From the NCBI GenBank assembly GCA_947460275.1, contig CANHHZ010000023.1:1-15317 (forward strand): a stretch of 15,317 nucleotides of DNA, read 5' to 3'. Below the pieces are notes generated by a model. That model had not been told where the DNA came from, did no database searches, and was given only the letters and a program-made list of their open reading frames with translations. Position 1 is the first letter of the stretch, and each line of letters begins with the position of its first letter. Origin of the DNA: Sphingobacteriaceae bacterium. Its GTDB lineage: Bacteria > Bacteroidota > Bacteroidia > Sphingobacteriales > Sphingobacteriaceae. This document shows, piece by piece, positions 5,973-14,434 of this stretch. The translations under genes and the position numbers were made by a program.

Positions 5973-8894
5973 TTAATTTAACGCATGATATAAAATCTCT
6001 ACGGGATGTAATGCTTTTTTACCTGTTCCATCTTTAATTTGATGCCTGCAAGAAGTACCCGAGGCCGCGATAATTATTGTATCGCTCGTTTTTCTTACTT
6101 CAGGAAATAAAATTAACTCCCCAATTTGTTGCGAAACTTCAAAATGTTCTTTTTCATAACCAAAAGAACCCGCCATGCCACAACATCCAGAGGCAATTAA
6201 ACTGGTTTTATAATTGAGAGGGATGCCCAACATTTTTTGCAAGTAAGATTGCGAAGACAAAGCTTTTTGGTAACAGTGCCCATGTATTTTAATTTCTTTG
6301 CTGGCCGCAGTAAACAAACTTTGATTGATTTTTTTATGGTCAAATTCATTAGCTAAAAATTCTTCAATGGTAAAAGTGTTTTTTGCCAAATCAACTAATT
6401 TTGCTTTATTTTCTAGATCGGACAAATCTTTATACTCATCTCTAAAGGTCAAAATCGCTGAGGGTTCAACCCCAATTAAAGGCGTATTTTCATTGACCAA
6501 AGGCGCCAACAGGCTGATGTTTTTATTCGCTATTTTCTTAGCCTCCCTTAAAAACCCTTTTGATAAATAGGTTCTTCCACTTTCTACATGCTCGGGGATA
6601 ATTACCTCGTAACCCAAAACATCAAGCAATTTAATTGCTTTTTTTCCAATCTCTACATCATTGTAATTTGTAAATTCATCACAAAAGAAATACACCTTTT
6701 TATCACTTTTAGTAGCTTTAAATTGCTTTTTAAACCAATGTATCAAAGTGGTATTTGCTAACAAAGGAATGCTTCTTTCAGGATGAAAGCCTATTAAATT
6801 ATTCAAGCTTCTTCTAATCAATGGCTGATCAAACAACAAATTATACACTCTTGGAAACATAGCAGCCAATTTCATTTGTTTACTAAATCTTGCAATGAGC
6901 TTCGCTCTTATTGGTGCTCCATCTTTGTCGTAGCTATGCTGCAAATATTCAGCTTTCATTTTGGCTACGTCAACCCCCGAAGGGCATTCGGTTTTACAAC
7001 CTTTGCAGCTGATGCATAAATCGAGCACCTCCTTTATTTCGGCATGATTTAACGGGTGACTATCATGTTCGTTGCTCAAAAACTGCCTTAAAACGTTTGC
7101 TCTAGCTCTTGTGGTGTCTTTTTCTTGACGAGTAGCCATGTAACTCGGGCACATTACCCCACCCGATATGGCACTTTTACGGCAATCGCCAGAGCCTGAG
7201 CATTTTTCGGTCATCCCTAAAAAACTTCCTGTTTCGCCAAAATCAAATATTGTTTTCAACTGCGGCTCTTGCTGGTTGATTTTTACCCTCAATTGGGTAT
7301 CCATTTTTGGCGTGGCAGTTATTTTTCCTTTGTTAAAAACTCCATTGGGATCAAAAATATTTTTTACCTGCTCAAAAAGCTGATAAGTAGCCGAACCCAT
7401 AATTTCGGGAATAAACTCTCCTCTTAACCTTCCGTCGCCGTGTTCGCCCGATAAAGAGCCTTTATATTTTTTTACCAAAGCAACAGTTTCGGCCAATATG
7501 GTTCTGAATAAGGCTAATCCTTCTTCAGACTTTAAATTTACCAAAGGTTCTACATGTAGTTCGCCGGCTCCAGCATGCGCATAATAAGAAGCTTGTACTT
7601 GATGTTTGGCCAATAACATTTCTAGCTCCGCAATATAATCGGGCAAATCTTCGGGGGCAACAGCACAATCTTCGATTAAATTTACGGGTTGGGCATCACC
7701 TTTGATATTCCTTAACAAACCTAAACCAGCTTTTCTAATATCCCAAGCATATTTGGTATCGTTATTTTGCAAAACAGGATAAGCATAACCAATGTCCGCA
7801 GCTTTTAAATCAATAATTAAATTTTCTGCTTGTTTTAGGGCGTCCTCTATGGCATCGGCCATAAACTCTACCATTAAAATGGCTTTGGGATCTCCTTCAA
7901 TAAAATAACGGTTTTTCTCGTATTCAGGGTGACCAATCGTAAAATCACAAATATATTTATCTACCAATTCCGAAGCTTTAGGCACATGTTTTAGCGCCAC
8001 AATGTTTGCTCGTAAAGCTTCATTAATGGATGACGTATGGATACAAACCAAAGCAATTTGTTGGGGTGGCAAACTCAAAAGGTTAAGTTTAGCTTCGGTT
8101 ACAAAGGCCAATGTACCTTCAGATCCTGCCAATAAACTACATAAATTAAATGGCTGTCCATCTTCCTTAAAAGGTTTCATGGCCAATAGTGCATCTAGTG
8201 CATAACCGGTATTTCTTCGGGTTACAGTTGCCTTAGGGAAGCTTTCGCGTATAATGTTTTGGTGGTGAGCATCAGAAAGCAGCACAGATAAATCCGTCAA
8301 TATTTGGTGTTTAAATGAATTTTCTTCCTCCATTTCGGCCCCAAAAACAGCTTCCGAACCGTCACTTAAAATCACATTTGCTGCCAGCAAATGATCTCTA
8401 ACAGCACCCCAAGCTATGCTGTGCAATCCACAAGAATTATTGCCAATCATTCCTCCTATCATAGCCCGGTTCGCGGTCGATGTTTCCGGACCAAACATCA
8501 ATCCAAACTCAGAAAGATACTTATTCAAATCATCTCTTATAACTCCCGGCTGTACACGAACCCACTTTTCTTCTACATTTAACGCTACAATAGCGTTAAA
8601 ATATTTAGAAATATCAACCACAATCCCTTCTCCCACTACTTGTCCTGCCAAAGAGGTTCCTGCGGCTCTGGGAATGAGCGTAAGTTGGTGTGTATGCGCA
8701 AATTTCACCAAGTGTTTAAGGTCATCAGCATCCTTAGGTAAAGCTACGGCAAGTGGTTTTTCTTGATAAACAGAAGCATCGGTTGCATAAGCCATCAATT
8801 GTGTTTGATGCGCAGAAGTGTGATTAAAAAACAATTCCCCTTTTAAAAGCTTTTGGAGATTTAAAAAATTTGCTTGCATTGAATTGAGTTGCAT
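5973..8894 (-). CDS. FAD-linked 2-hydroxyacid dehydrogenase fused to Fe-S subunit
   Basis: The 973-residue protein joins what are often separate GlcD- and GlcF-like subunits, as in the YdiJ/D-lactate dehydrogenase type. The FAD-binding domain is about 47-275, with PRAAGTSLAGQ (75-85) and GGMIGNNSCG (147-156). The FAD-oxidase C-terminal domain is about 305-525, with HAGAGELHVEP (440-450) and SGEHGDGRLRGE (482-493). A 4Fe-4S dicluster region follows, with cysteines at 565, 571 and 582 and the CxxCxxCxxxCP set at 627, 630, 633 and 637. A CCG-type domain has HGHCYQ (871-876) and GCCG (903-906). It should oxidise a D-2-hydroxyacid such as D-lactate or D-2-hydroxyglutarate and pass electrons through the Fe-S clusters to a membrane acceptor. 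The substrate is not readable. Met6 (ATG at 8877-8879) is a plausible alternative start, because the promoter candidate lies only 4 nt from Met1. It is divergent from the PLP gene at 8973. Confidence 0.93.
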   Translation of the reverse strand: MQLNSMQANFLNLQKLLKGELFFNHTSAHQTQLMAYATDASVYQEKPLAVALPKDADDLKHLVKFAHTHQLTLIPRAAGTSLAGQVVGEGIVVDISKYFNAIVALNVEEKWVRVQPGVIRDDLNKYLSEFGLMFGPETSTANRAMIGGMIGNNSCGLHSIAWGAVRDHLLAANVILSDGSEAVFGAEMEEENSFKHQILTDLSVLLSDAHHQNIIRESFPKATVTRRNTGYALDALLAMKPFKEDGQPFNLCSLLAGSEGTLAFVTEAKLNLLSLPPQQIALVCIHTSSINEALRANIVALKHVPKASELVDKYICDFTIGHPEYEKNRYFIEGDPKAILMVEFMADAIEDALKQAENLIIDLKAADIGYAYPVLQNNDTKYAWDIRKAGLGLLRNIKGDAQPVNLIEDCAVAPEDLPDYIAELEMLLAKHQVQASYYAHAGAGELHVEPLVNLKSEEGLALFRTILAETVALVKKYKGSLSGEHGDGRLRGEFIPEIMGSATYQLFEQVKNIFDPNGVFNKGKITATPKMDTQLRVKINQQEPQLKTIFDFGETGSFLGMTEKCSGSGDCRKSAISGGVMCPSYMATRQEKDTTRARANVLRQFLSNEHDSHPLNHAEIKEVLDLCISCKGCKTECPSGVDVAKMKAEYLQHSYDKDGAPIRAKLIARFSKQMKLAAMFPRVYNLLFDQPLIRRSLNNLIGFHPERSIPLLANTTLIHWFKKQFKATKSDKKVYFFCDEFTNYNDVEIGKKAIKLLDVLGYEVIIPEHVESGRTYLSKGFLREAKKIANKNISLLAPLVNENTPLIGVEPSAILTFRDEYKDLSDLENKAKLVDLAKNTFTIEEFLANEFDHKKINQSLFTAASKEIKIHGHCYQKALSSQSYLQKMLGIPLNYKTSLIASGCCGMAGSFGYEKEHFEVSQQIGELILFPEVRKTSDTIIIAASGTSCRHQIKDGTGKKALHPVEILYHALN

Positions 8895-8898
8895 AAGG

Positions 8899-8932
8899 CA
8901 AATATAAATTTAATTAGGCTGCTCAGTCAAAA
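8899..8932 (-). promoter_or_regulatory. Bacteroidota-type promoter for the FAD oxidase gene
   Basis: On the minus strand TTTTG (8932-8928) is followed after 21 nt by TATATTTG (8906-8899), an exact TAnnTTTG -7 element. This is the best consensus promoter in the window. It ends 4 nt before the annotated ATG, so transcription should begin at or next to that codon. This implies either a leaderless mRNA or initiation at Met6. Confidence 0.6.
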
Positions 8933-8933
8933 C

Positions 8934-8967
8934 TTTTGTTATTTTTAACCTTGTTTATTTACAATTT
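8934..8967 (+). promoter_or_regulatory. Mirror-image promoter candidate for the PLP gene
   Basis: TTTTG (8934-8938) is followed after 21 nt by TACAATTT (8960-8967), a weaker -7 match (TA and two Ts agree). Its TTTTG lies back to back with that of the opposite promoter, so 8928-8938 reads CAAAA-C-TTTTG. The -7-like element ends 5 nt before the ATG at 8973. The equal spacing on both strands makes it more credible than the -7 match alone. Confidence 0.4.
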
Positions 8968-9008
8968 CTTAAATGCAAATTTTTAGCCCGGTTCAACCTT
9001 GTTTATTT
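8947..9008 (+). repeat. 14-bp direct repeat straddling a start codon
   Basis: AACCTTGTTTATTT occurs exactly at 8947-8960 and again at 8995-9008, 48 bp apart. The first copy is in the promoter spacer and the second encodes part of residues 8-12 of the PLP enzyme (QPCLF). Two of the three bases preceding each copy also match. It could be a pair of regulator sites or the scar of a local duplication. Confidence 0.6.
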
Positions 9009-9848
9009 CAGTCGTTAAATATTTCCGTAAAGCGAGATGATTTGATAGACACTTACATCTCTGGAAATAAATGGCGAAAGCTTAAATATGTGCTGGAGCG
9101 GGTAAAAGCGATAAAAAAAAACCATTTGGTTACTTTTGGTGGCGCTTACTCTAACCATTTATTGGCTACTGCAGCACTTGCAGCACGCCATAATTTAAAG
9201 AGCAGTGCTTTTGTACGTGGCGAAAAAGTAGAAAATGAAATGCTAATGCTGTGTAAGCTATTTGGCATGGATCTTATTTTTACAGCTAGAGATTTGTACA
9301 AAAACAAAAACTCACTTTTCGACAATTACTTTGGCAAAAATGAAAACTGCTTTTTTATTGATGAAGGCGGCGCAAGCAACGAAGGTGTAAAAGGCTGCGC
9401 AGAAATTGTTAAAGAATTGCCGCAACATTACGATCATATTTTTTGTGCGGCTGGAACAGGAACAACCGCTGCAGGCTTACTCAAAGGAATAAACGCACAG
9501 GGTTTATCCACAACACTAAATGTAATTCCAGTTTTAAAAGGTGGAGAATTTATTGAAAAAGAAATTGAAAATTATGAAAATGACCTGAGTAAACTACAAC
9601 TTCATACCAACTATCATTTTGGTGGTTATGCCAAAACAACCCCTCAACTTATACATTTCATCCAAAACTTTGTAGGTGAAACCGGCATCTTGATTGACCC
9701 TGTTTATACAGCCAAAATGTTTTACGCCATTTACGATTTAGCACAACAAAATTATTTTAAAAAAGACGCCAAAATTTTAGCCTTACATACCGGCGGATTG
9801 TTCGGAATTTTAGGAATGAAAGATAAATTTGAGCAGTTTTTGGGCTGA
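8973..9848 (+). CDS. PLP enzyme, ACC deaminase/D-cysteine desulfhydrase family
   Basis: The 291-residue protein belongs to the tryptophan-synthase-beta fold-type II PLP enzymes. The cofactor lysine is K33 in SGNKWRKLKY, the substrate loop is GGAYSNH (56-62), and the phosphate-binding glycine loop is AAGTGTTAAG (159-168). The C-terminal LHTGGLFG is also conserved. Members either deaminate 1-aminocyclopropane-1-carboxylate to 2-oxobutyrate and ammonia, or break D-cysteine into pyruvate, sulfide and ammonia. The sequence alone does not decide between them, and D-cysteine desulfhydrase-like activity is more common for non-plant-associated members. It is slightly shorter than the usual 300-340 residues. 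No other Met occurs before residue 90, so the ATG at 8973 is secure. It is divergent from the FAD oxidase and 148 bp upstream of lysine transaminase. Confidence 0.87.
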   Translation: MQIFSPVQPCLFQSLNISVKRDDLIDTYISGNKWRKLKYVLERVKAIKKNHLVTFGGAYSNHLLATAALAARHNLKSSAFVRGEKVENEMLMLCKLFGMDLIFTARDLYKNKNSLFDNYFGKNENCFFIDEGGASNEGVKGCAEIVKELPQHYDHIFCAAGTGTTAAGLLKGINAQGLSTTLNVIPVLKGGEFIEKEIENYENDLSKLQLHTNYHFGGYAKTTPQLIHFIQNFVGETGILIDPVYTAKMFYAIYDLAQQNYFKKDAKILALHTGGLFGILGMKDKFEQFLG

Positions 9849-9898
9849 TTTTTGAGCTGAATTATGCTAAAAAATTCAAATCAATAATCAAAATCATA

Positions 9899-9915
9899 GT
9901 TTAAACGATTTAAAC
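9899..9915. promoter_or_regulatory. Perfect dyad GTTTAAA-CGA-TTTAAAC upstream of lat
   Basis: A 17-bp inverted repeat with 7-bp perfect arms lies 82 bp before the lysine transaminase start and 60 bp before the nearest -33 position. It could be an operator. In mycobacteria the equivalent gene sits beside an Lrp-type regulator, and Lrp/AsnC proteins bind dyads of about this size. No such regulator is in this window, so this is inference. A hairpin in the upstream transcript is the alternative. Confidence 0.4.
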
Positions 9916-9916
9916 C

Positions 9917-9945
9917 CACTTTTTCTTTTTTTTAACAAAAAAGTG
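9917..9945 (+). terminator. Weak stem-loop after the PLP gene
   Basis: CACTTTTT (9917-9924) pairs perfectly with AAAAAGTG (9938-9945) across a 13-nt T-rich loop, 68 bp past the stop at 9848. The transcript continues with a T-rich stretch (CTTTCATTTTAATTTT). The large loop and A/T-rich stem make it a modest terminator candidate. Confidence 0.3.
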
Positions 9946-9974
9946 CTTTCATTTTAATTTTACGCACATTTTAG

Positions 9975-9982
9975 TACATTTG
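9975..9982 (+). promoter_or_regulatory. -7 element TACATTTG for lysine transaminase
   Basis: TACATTTG is an exact TAnnTTTG match, placed 14 nt before the ATG at 9997. The -33 region is only TTT-rich, without a TTG at 19-21 nt. A start a few bases downstream would leave a leader of roughly ten nucleotides with no Shine-Dalgarno sequence, which is normal for the phylum. Confidence 0.5.
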
Positions 9983-9996
9983 ACTAAACCAAATAA

Positions 9997-11337
9997 ATGA
10001 AAAATATGTATCAATTAAATGTAGCACCAGGACAAGTAAACCAAGTATTAGCACAACACATCTTAGCCGATGGCTTTGACATGACCTACGACATGGAAAA
10101 AAGTCAAGGCGCTTATATCTACGACGCTAAACATAACCGTAAACTGCTTGATTTTTTTACTTGCTTTGCCTCCGTGCCCCTCGGATACAATCATCCTAAA
10201 ATGGTTAACGACGAAGCATTTAAACACAATCTTTTGCTAGCAGCAATGGCCAATCCCTCAAATTCTGATGTATATACCCAACAATATGCAGAATTTGTTT
10301 CTACCTTCTCTAAAATTGGCATTCCATCGTATTTACCACATGCCTTTTTTATAGCAGGTGGTGCTTTAGCTGTAGAAAATGCACTAAAAGTTGCCATGGA
10401 TTGGAAAGTACAAAAAAACTTTGCCAAAGGCTACAAAACAGAAAAAGGATTTAAAGTTTTACATTTCGAAAAAGCATTTCATGGCCGTTCGGGATATACC
10501 CTAAGCTTAACCAACACCCTAGTAGATAAAACCAAGTGGTTTGCCAAATTTGATTGGCCACGCGTAAGTACGCCAGTAGTAAACTTTCCGTTAGTTGGCC
10601 ACAACTTAACCACCGCACAAGAAACCGAGGCTTTATCAATTGCACAAATTAAGCAAGCGTTTGCCGATCATAAAGATGATATCTGTGCCATCCTTATCGA
10701 GCCCATACAATCTGAAGGTGGCGATAACCACCTGCGTGAAGAATTTTTAATTCAACTGCGCCAACTGGCTGATGAAAATGAAGCTTTTTTAATTTTTGAT
10801 GAGGTACAAACTGGAGTTGGCTTAACTGGAAAATTTTGGTGTCATCAGCATTTTAGCGAAGCCGCTCGTCCAGATATTATTGCTTTTGGCAAAAAAATGC
10901 AAGTTTGTGGTATTTTGGTAGGCAATAAAGTGGATGAAATTGAAACCAACGTCTTTAATGTTCCCTCGCGAATAAATTCTACTTGGGGCGGTAATTTAGT
11001 AGATATGGTTCGCTCTACGCAAATTTTAAATATCGTTCACGAAGATAAACTTTGCGAAAATGCAGCTAACGTTGGTGCTTATTTACAACAAAATTTAGCG
11101 GAAACAGCCAAAAAATACGACAAAATGACCAATGTACGCGGTCGTGGTTTACTTACAGCATTCGATTTCCCGAATAAAGAAATGAGAGATAAATTTGTGC
11201 AAAAAGGTATCGAGCATCAAGTGATGTTTTTAGGATGTGGAAACCAATCTATCCGATTCCGCCCGGCGCTATGCATCGAAAAACAACACATCGATGTAGG
11301 AATGCAAGTTATAGAAAAAATATTACCCACTTTATAA
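9997..11337 (+). CDS. lat: L-lysine 6-transaminase
   Basis: This class III PLP aminotransferase moves the epsilon-amino group of lysine to 2-oxoglutarate, giving glutamate and 2-aminoadipate 6-semialdehyde, which cyclises to piperideine-6-carboxylate. The 446-residue length and motifs match the lysine-specific family, such as M. tuberculosis Lat, rather than ornithine or acetylornithine enzymes. Seen are TCFASVPLGYNHPKM (55-69), FHGRSGYTLSLTNT (161-174), EPIQSEGGDNH (235-245), FDEVQTGVG (267-275), and IAFGKKMQVCG (295-305) with the PLP lysine at K300. No semialdehyde dehydrogenase or Lrp-type regulator is adjacent, so the next step must be encoded elsewhere. An ATG three codons downstream (10006) is an alternative start. 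A dyad and a consensus -7 element lie upstream. The gene is followed by the SusC gene after 111 bp, too far to assume an operon. Confidence 0.94.
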   Translation: MKNMYQLNVAPGQVNQVLAQHILADGFDMTYDMEKSQGAYIYDAKHNRKLLDFFTCFASVPLGYNHPKMVNDEAFKHNLLLAAMANPSNSDVYTQQYAEFVSTFSKIGIPSYLPHAFFIAGGALAVENALKVAMDWKVQKNFAKGYKTEKGFKVLHFEKAFHGRSGYTLSLTNTLVDKTKWFAKFDWPRVSTPVVNFPLVGHNLTTAQETEALSIAQIKQAFADHKDDICAILIEPIQSEGGDNHLREEFLIQLRQLADENEAFLIFDEVQTGVGLTGKFWCHQHFSEAARPDIIAFGKKMQVCGILVGNKVDEIETNVFNVPSRINSTWGGNLVDMVRSTQILNIVHEDKLCENAANVGAYLQQNLAETAKKYDKMTNVRGRGLLTAFDFPNKEMRDKFVQKGIEHQVMFLGCGNQSIRFRPALCIEKQHIDVGMQVIEKILPTL

Positions 11338-11448
11338 AACTAAACGAACTTCAAATTACCTCAATTAGTTGCCTACCGCGATGAAGTTTTCGAAAAAATT
11401 TCATAATTTTACATTAAGTATTTATTTTTTGAATTAAAAACCAAACAC

Positions 11449-14424
11449 ATGAAAAAAAAGTTACTGTTATTATTTGTAACTATTTTGAGTTTTAGCTTTA
11501 TTGCGTTAGCTCAAAACAGAACAATTATCGGTAAAGTTACCGATGTGACCAACAAAAACGCTATCCCAGGGGTGAGTGTTTTAGTGAAGGGCACCAATCA
11601 ATCAACCCAAACAAATGCTCAAGGAAGTTACAGTATTACTGTAAATACCAATGCTAAGGTTTTGGTGTTTAAGTATCTTGGCTACCAAGATGTAGAAATA
11701 CCAATCACTTCATCTAATACCATAGATGCTGCACTTAAAGAAACCTCTTCTACGTTGAACGAATTGGTAGTAGTAGGCTATGGTTCTCAAACTAAAAGAG
11801 ACGTTATTGGCTCTACAGTTAATCTAAGCAGCAAAGAATTTAAAGACCAACCGCTTTCTTCTTTTGAATCCGCTTTATCGGGTCGTGCAGCAGGTGTTTT
11901 TGTAAACCAAAGCTCAGGTAAATTAGGACAAGGTATTCAGATTCGTATTCGTGGAAATTCATCTATTTCGGCTGGTAATCAACCTTTATACGTGGTAGAT
12001 GGAACGCCAATCGTTTCTCAAGACTTAGGAAGCTTTTCTTCTGAGCCCATGAATCCACTAACAGACATAAACCCAGATGATATTGAAAATATCTCTGTAC
12101 TAAAAGATGCAGCCTCTGCTGCAATTTATGGCGCAAGGGGATCAAATGGAGTAGTATTGATTACTACCAAGAGAGGTAAAACTGGCCAATCGAAAGTTAA
12201 TTTTGGTTATTTCACTGGAGTAAGTCAAGCCGCACATTTGAGAGAATTTTTAAATGCGTCACAATACCGCGAATTATTTACAGCAGCAGCTGATAATGTT
12301 GGTTATGTTGCTGCAGATGAATTTGAAGCTGAAACTGGAACAACAGATTGGGATAAAAATTTCAATACCGACTGGAACAGAGAAGCCTTCCAAACTGGAA
12401 ATGTAAATCAATATAACTTTTCAGTGAGTGGTGGCGATGCAAAAACTCAATTTTTAATTGGTGGCAATTACAATGATCAAAATGGTATTTTAGTTGGAAA
12501 TAGATTTCAACGTATGAATGGAAAAATGAGTTTAGATCATACTGTAAATGATAAATTTAAAGTGGGTTTAAACTTAACTTTAATCAAAAGTTTGAATGAC
12601 AGGGTAAGTGACGACAATGAGTTTTCAAACCCACTTCAACTTAATGCGCTTCCTCCAATTCAGCCTAAGTATGATGCAAATGGAAAGTTAAATAATGCAA
12701 CTATCTATTATAATGGTTTAATAGACTTAGAAAACTCTAGCTATTTGCAAACCAATTACCATACATTAGGAAATATCTACACTAACTATAACATTACCCC
12801 TCAACTTACGTTTAGAGCTGAGTATGGCTTAGATTTAATCAATCTAAATGAAGATATTTATAAAGGTAAAATCACCTTAGATGGTGGTCCTTCTGGATAT
12901 GGATACGTAGGAAATTCAACTTCGTTGAACAACAATGTCAATACCACTTTAAACTACACTAAAACCTTCAATAATCATAATCTTCAGGTTTTAGCTGGTT
13001 TTAACTATCAGGATATCAAAACCAATTCTTCTTCAGGCTCTGGTAGAGGATTTCCAAATGATAATTTTAAAAAATTAAATAATGCAGCTGTGATCTTAAG
13101 TGGTGGATCGAGCGAAAGTAGATATCGCTTTTTATCATACATTTCTCGTGCAAACTACAAATACAAAGATCGTTATTTGGCTAGTGTAAGTGTTAGAGCT
13201 GATGGATCTTCACGTTTTGGCGCCGACAATCGCTATGGTATTTTCCCTGCTGCTTCATTAGGATGGATTGCCTCAGAAGAAAGTTTCTTAAAAAACAACA
13301 GCACCATTTCGTTTTTAAAATTAAGAACAAGTTACGGTTTAACAGGTAATGCTGAGATTGGAAATTTTGCTTCTAGAACTTTGTACAACACGATTTTTTA
13401 TGCAAACCAATCTGGTATAGTTCAATCACAAATTGGTACGCCATCCCTTACATGGGAAAATAAAGCAACATTTGACGTAGGTTTAGATTTTGGTTTGTTT
13501 AATGGCAGATTAAGTGGAGAACTAGATTATTACCAAAGCAATACGAAAGACTTATTATTAGATTTGCAATTGCCAGCAACCAACGGTTTTACTATCATCA
13601 CCAAAAACTTAGGTAAATTGTCAAATCAAGGTATTGAACTTACTTTAAATTCTCAAAATATCACTACTAATTCATTTAAATGGACGAGTAACTTTAACAT
13701 CTCACACAACAAAAACAAAATCACAAACATGCTTGGACAAGTAATTAGTGGTGGTGCTAGACAAGTTGGCTCTGTTAGAGAAAACGAACCTTTTGGGGTA
13801 TTTTGGGGTAAAAAATATGCAGGAGTTGACCCAGCTAATGGAGATGCGTTGTATTATCAAGCAGATGGAAGTAAATCAAATGATTATGCCGCTGCAATAG
13901 AACAAAAAATTGGCGATCCAAATCCTGATTTTATCGGAGGTTTAGGCAATAAGTTCACATACAAAAATTTCGACCTTGATATTCAAACTCAGTTTGTTTA
14001 TGGCAACGATATTTATAACATTGCAGGTTTCTTCCAATCAGTAAACGGCGATTATTTTGACAATCAAACTGTTGATCAAATGTCTTACTGGAGGAAAGCT
14101 GGAGACATCACCAATGTACCTCAACCACGTTTATATGATGGTAACGGCGCTGGAAAATCATCTCGTTGGGTAGAAAATGGTTCTTACTTGCGCTTAAAAG
14201 CGGTTACACTTGGTTACAACCTGCCTAAATCTTTTGTGGCAAAAGCTAAAATTCAAAACGCCCGTATTTTTGTATCTGGCTTAAACTTAGCAACATGGAC
14301 AAAATACAAAGGTTATGATCCAGAAGTAAATGCAACTTACGTAGGTAACGTAAATCTTGGACACGATTTTTACACTTCGCCCCAAGCAAGAACAATTACA
14401 TTTGGTTTTAATGTTGGATTTTAA
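11449..14424 (+). CDS. SusC/RagA-family TonB-dependent outer-membrane transporter
   Basis: The 991-residue outer-membrane channel imports oligomers gathered by its SusD partner, driven by TonB. A signal peptide runs to about Ala21 (LSFSFIALA before Gln22). A carboxypeptidase-regulatory-like domain follows (about 24-98), then the TonB-box region ELVVVGYG (105-112), the plug domain (about 115-240) with DGTPI (184-188) and the SusC signature VLKDAASAAIYGARG (217-231), and the beta-barrel to the C-terminal Phe of ITFGFNVGF. The length is normal for a complete SusC. The 111-bp upstream gap (11338-11448) holds a TA-T6-G run (11423-11431), one base too long for a perfect -7 element, and a TTTTCGAAAA palindrome (11387-11396). 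No ECF sigma/anti-sigma pair, hybrid sensor or glycan enzyme is within the window to tell the substrate. Confidence 0.96.
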   Translation: MKKKLLLLFVTILSFSFIALAQNRTIIGKVTDVTNKNAIPGVSVLVKGTNQSTQTNAQGSYSITVNTNAKVLVFKYLGYQDVEIPITSSNTIDAALKETSSTLNELVVVGYGSQTKRDVIGSTVNLSSKEFKDQPLSSFESALSGRAAGVFVNQSSGKLGQGIQIRIRGNSSISAGNQPLYVVDGTPIVSQDLGSFSSEPMNPLTDINPDDIENISVLKDAASAAIYGARGSNGVVLITTKRGKTGQSKVNFGYFTGVSQAAHLREFLNASQYRELFTAAADNVGYVAADEFEAETGTTDWDKNFNTDWNREAFQTGNVNQYNFSVSGGDAKTQFLIGGNYNDQNGILVGNRFQRMNGKMSLDHTVNDKFKVGLNLTLIKSLNDRVSDDNEFSNPLQLNALPPIQPKYDANGKLNNATIYYNGLIDLENSSYLQTNYHTLGNIYTNYNITPQLTFRAEYGLDLINLNEDIYKGKITLDGGPSGYGYVGNSTSLNNNVNTTLNYTKTFNNHNLQVLAGFNYQDIKTNSSSGSGRGFPNDNFKKLNNAAVILSGGSSESRYRFLSYISRANYKYKDRYLASVSVRADGSSRFGADNRYGIFPAASLGWIASEESFLKNNSTISFLKLRTSYGLTGNAEIGNFASRTLYNTIFYANQSGIVQSQIGTPSLTWENKATFDVGLDFGLFNGRLSGELDYYQSNTKDLLLDLQLPATNGFTIITKNLGKLSNQGIELTLNSQNITTNSFKWTSNFNISHNKNKITNMLGQVISGGARQVGSVRENEPFGVFWGKKYAGVDPANGDALYYQADGSKSNDYAAAIEQKIGDPNPDFIGGLGNKFTYKNFDLDIQTQFVYGNDIYNIAGFFQSVNGDYFDNQTVDQMSYWRKAGDITNVPQPRLYDGNGAGKSSRWVENGSYLRLKAVTLGYNLPKSFVAKAKIQNARIFVSGLNLATWTKYKGYDPEVNATYVGNVNLGHDFYTSPQARTITFGFNVGF

Positions 14425-14434
14425 ATTTAGTAAA

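Noticed and set aside
11387..11396. TTTTCGAAAA palindrome as a SusC operator
   Set aside because: A 10-bp A/T-dominated palindrome is expected by chance in this DNA, and nothing else supports regulation there.
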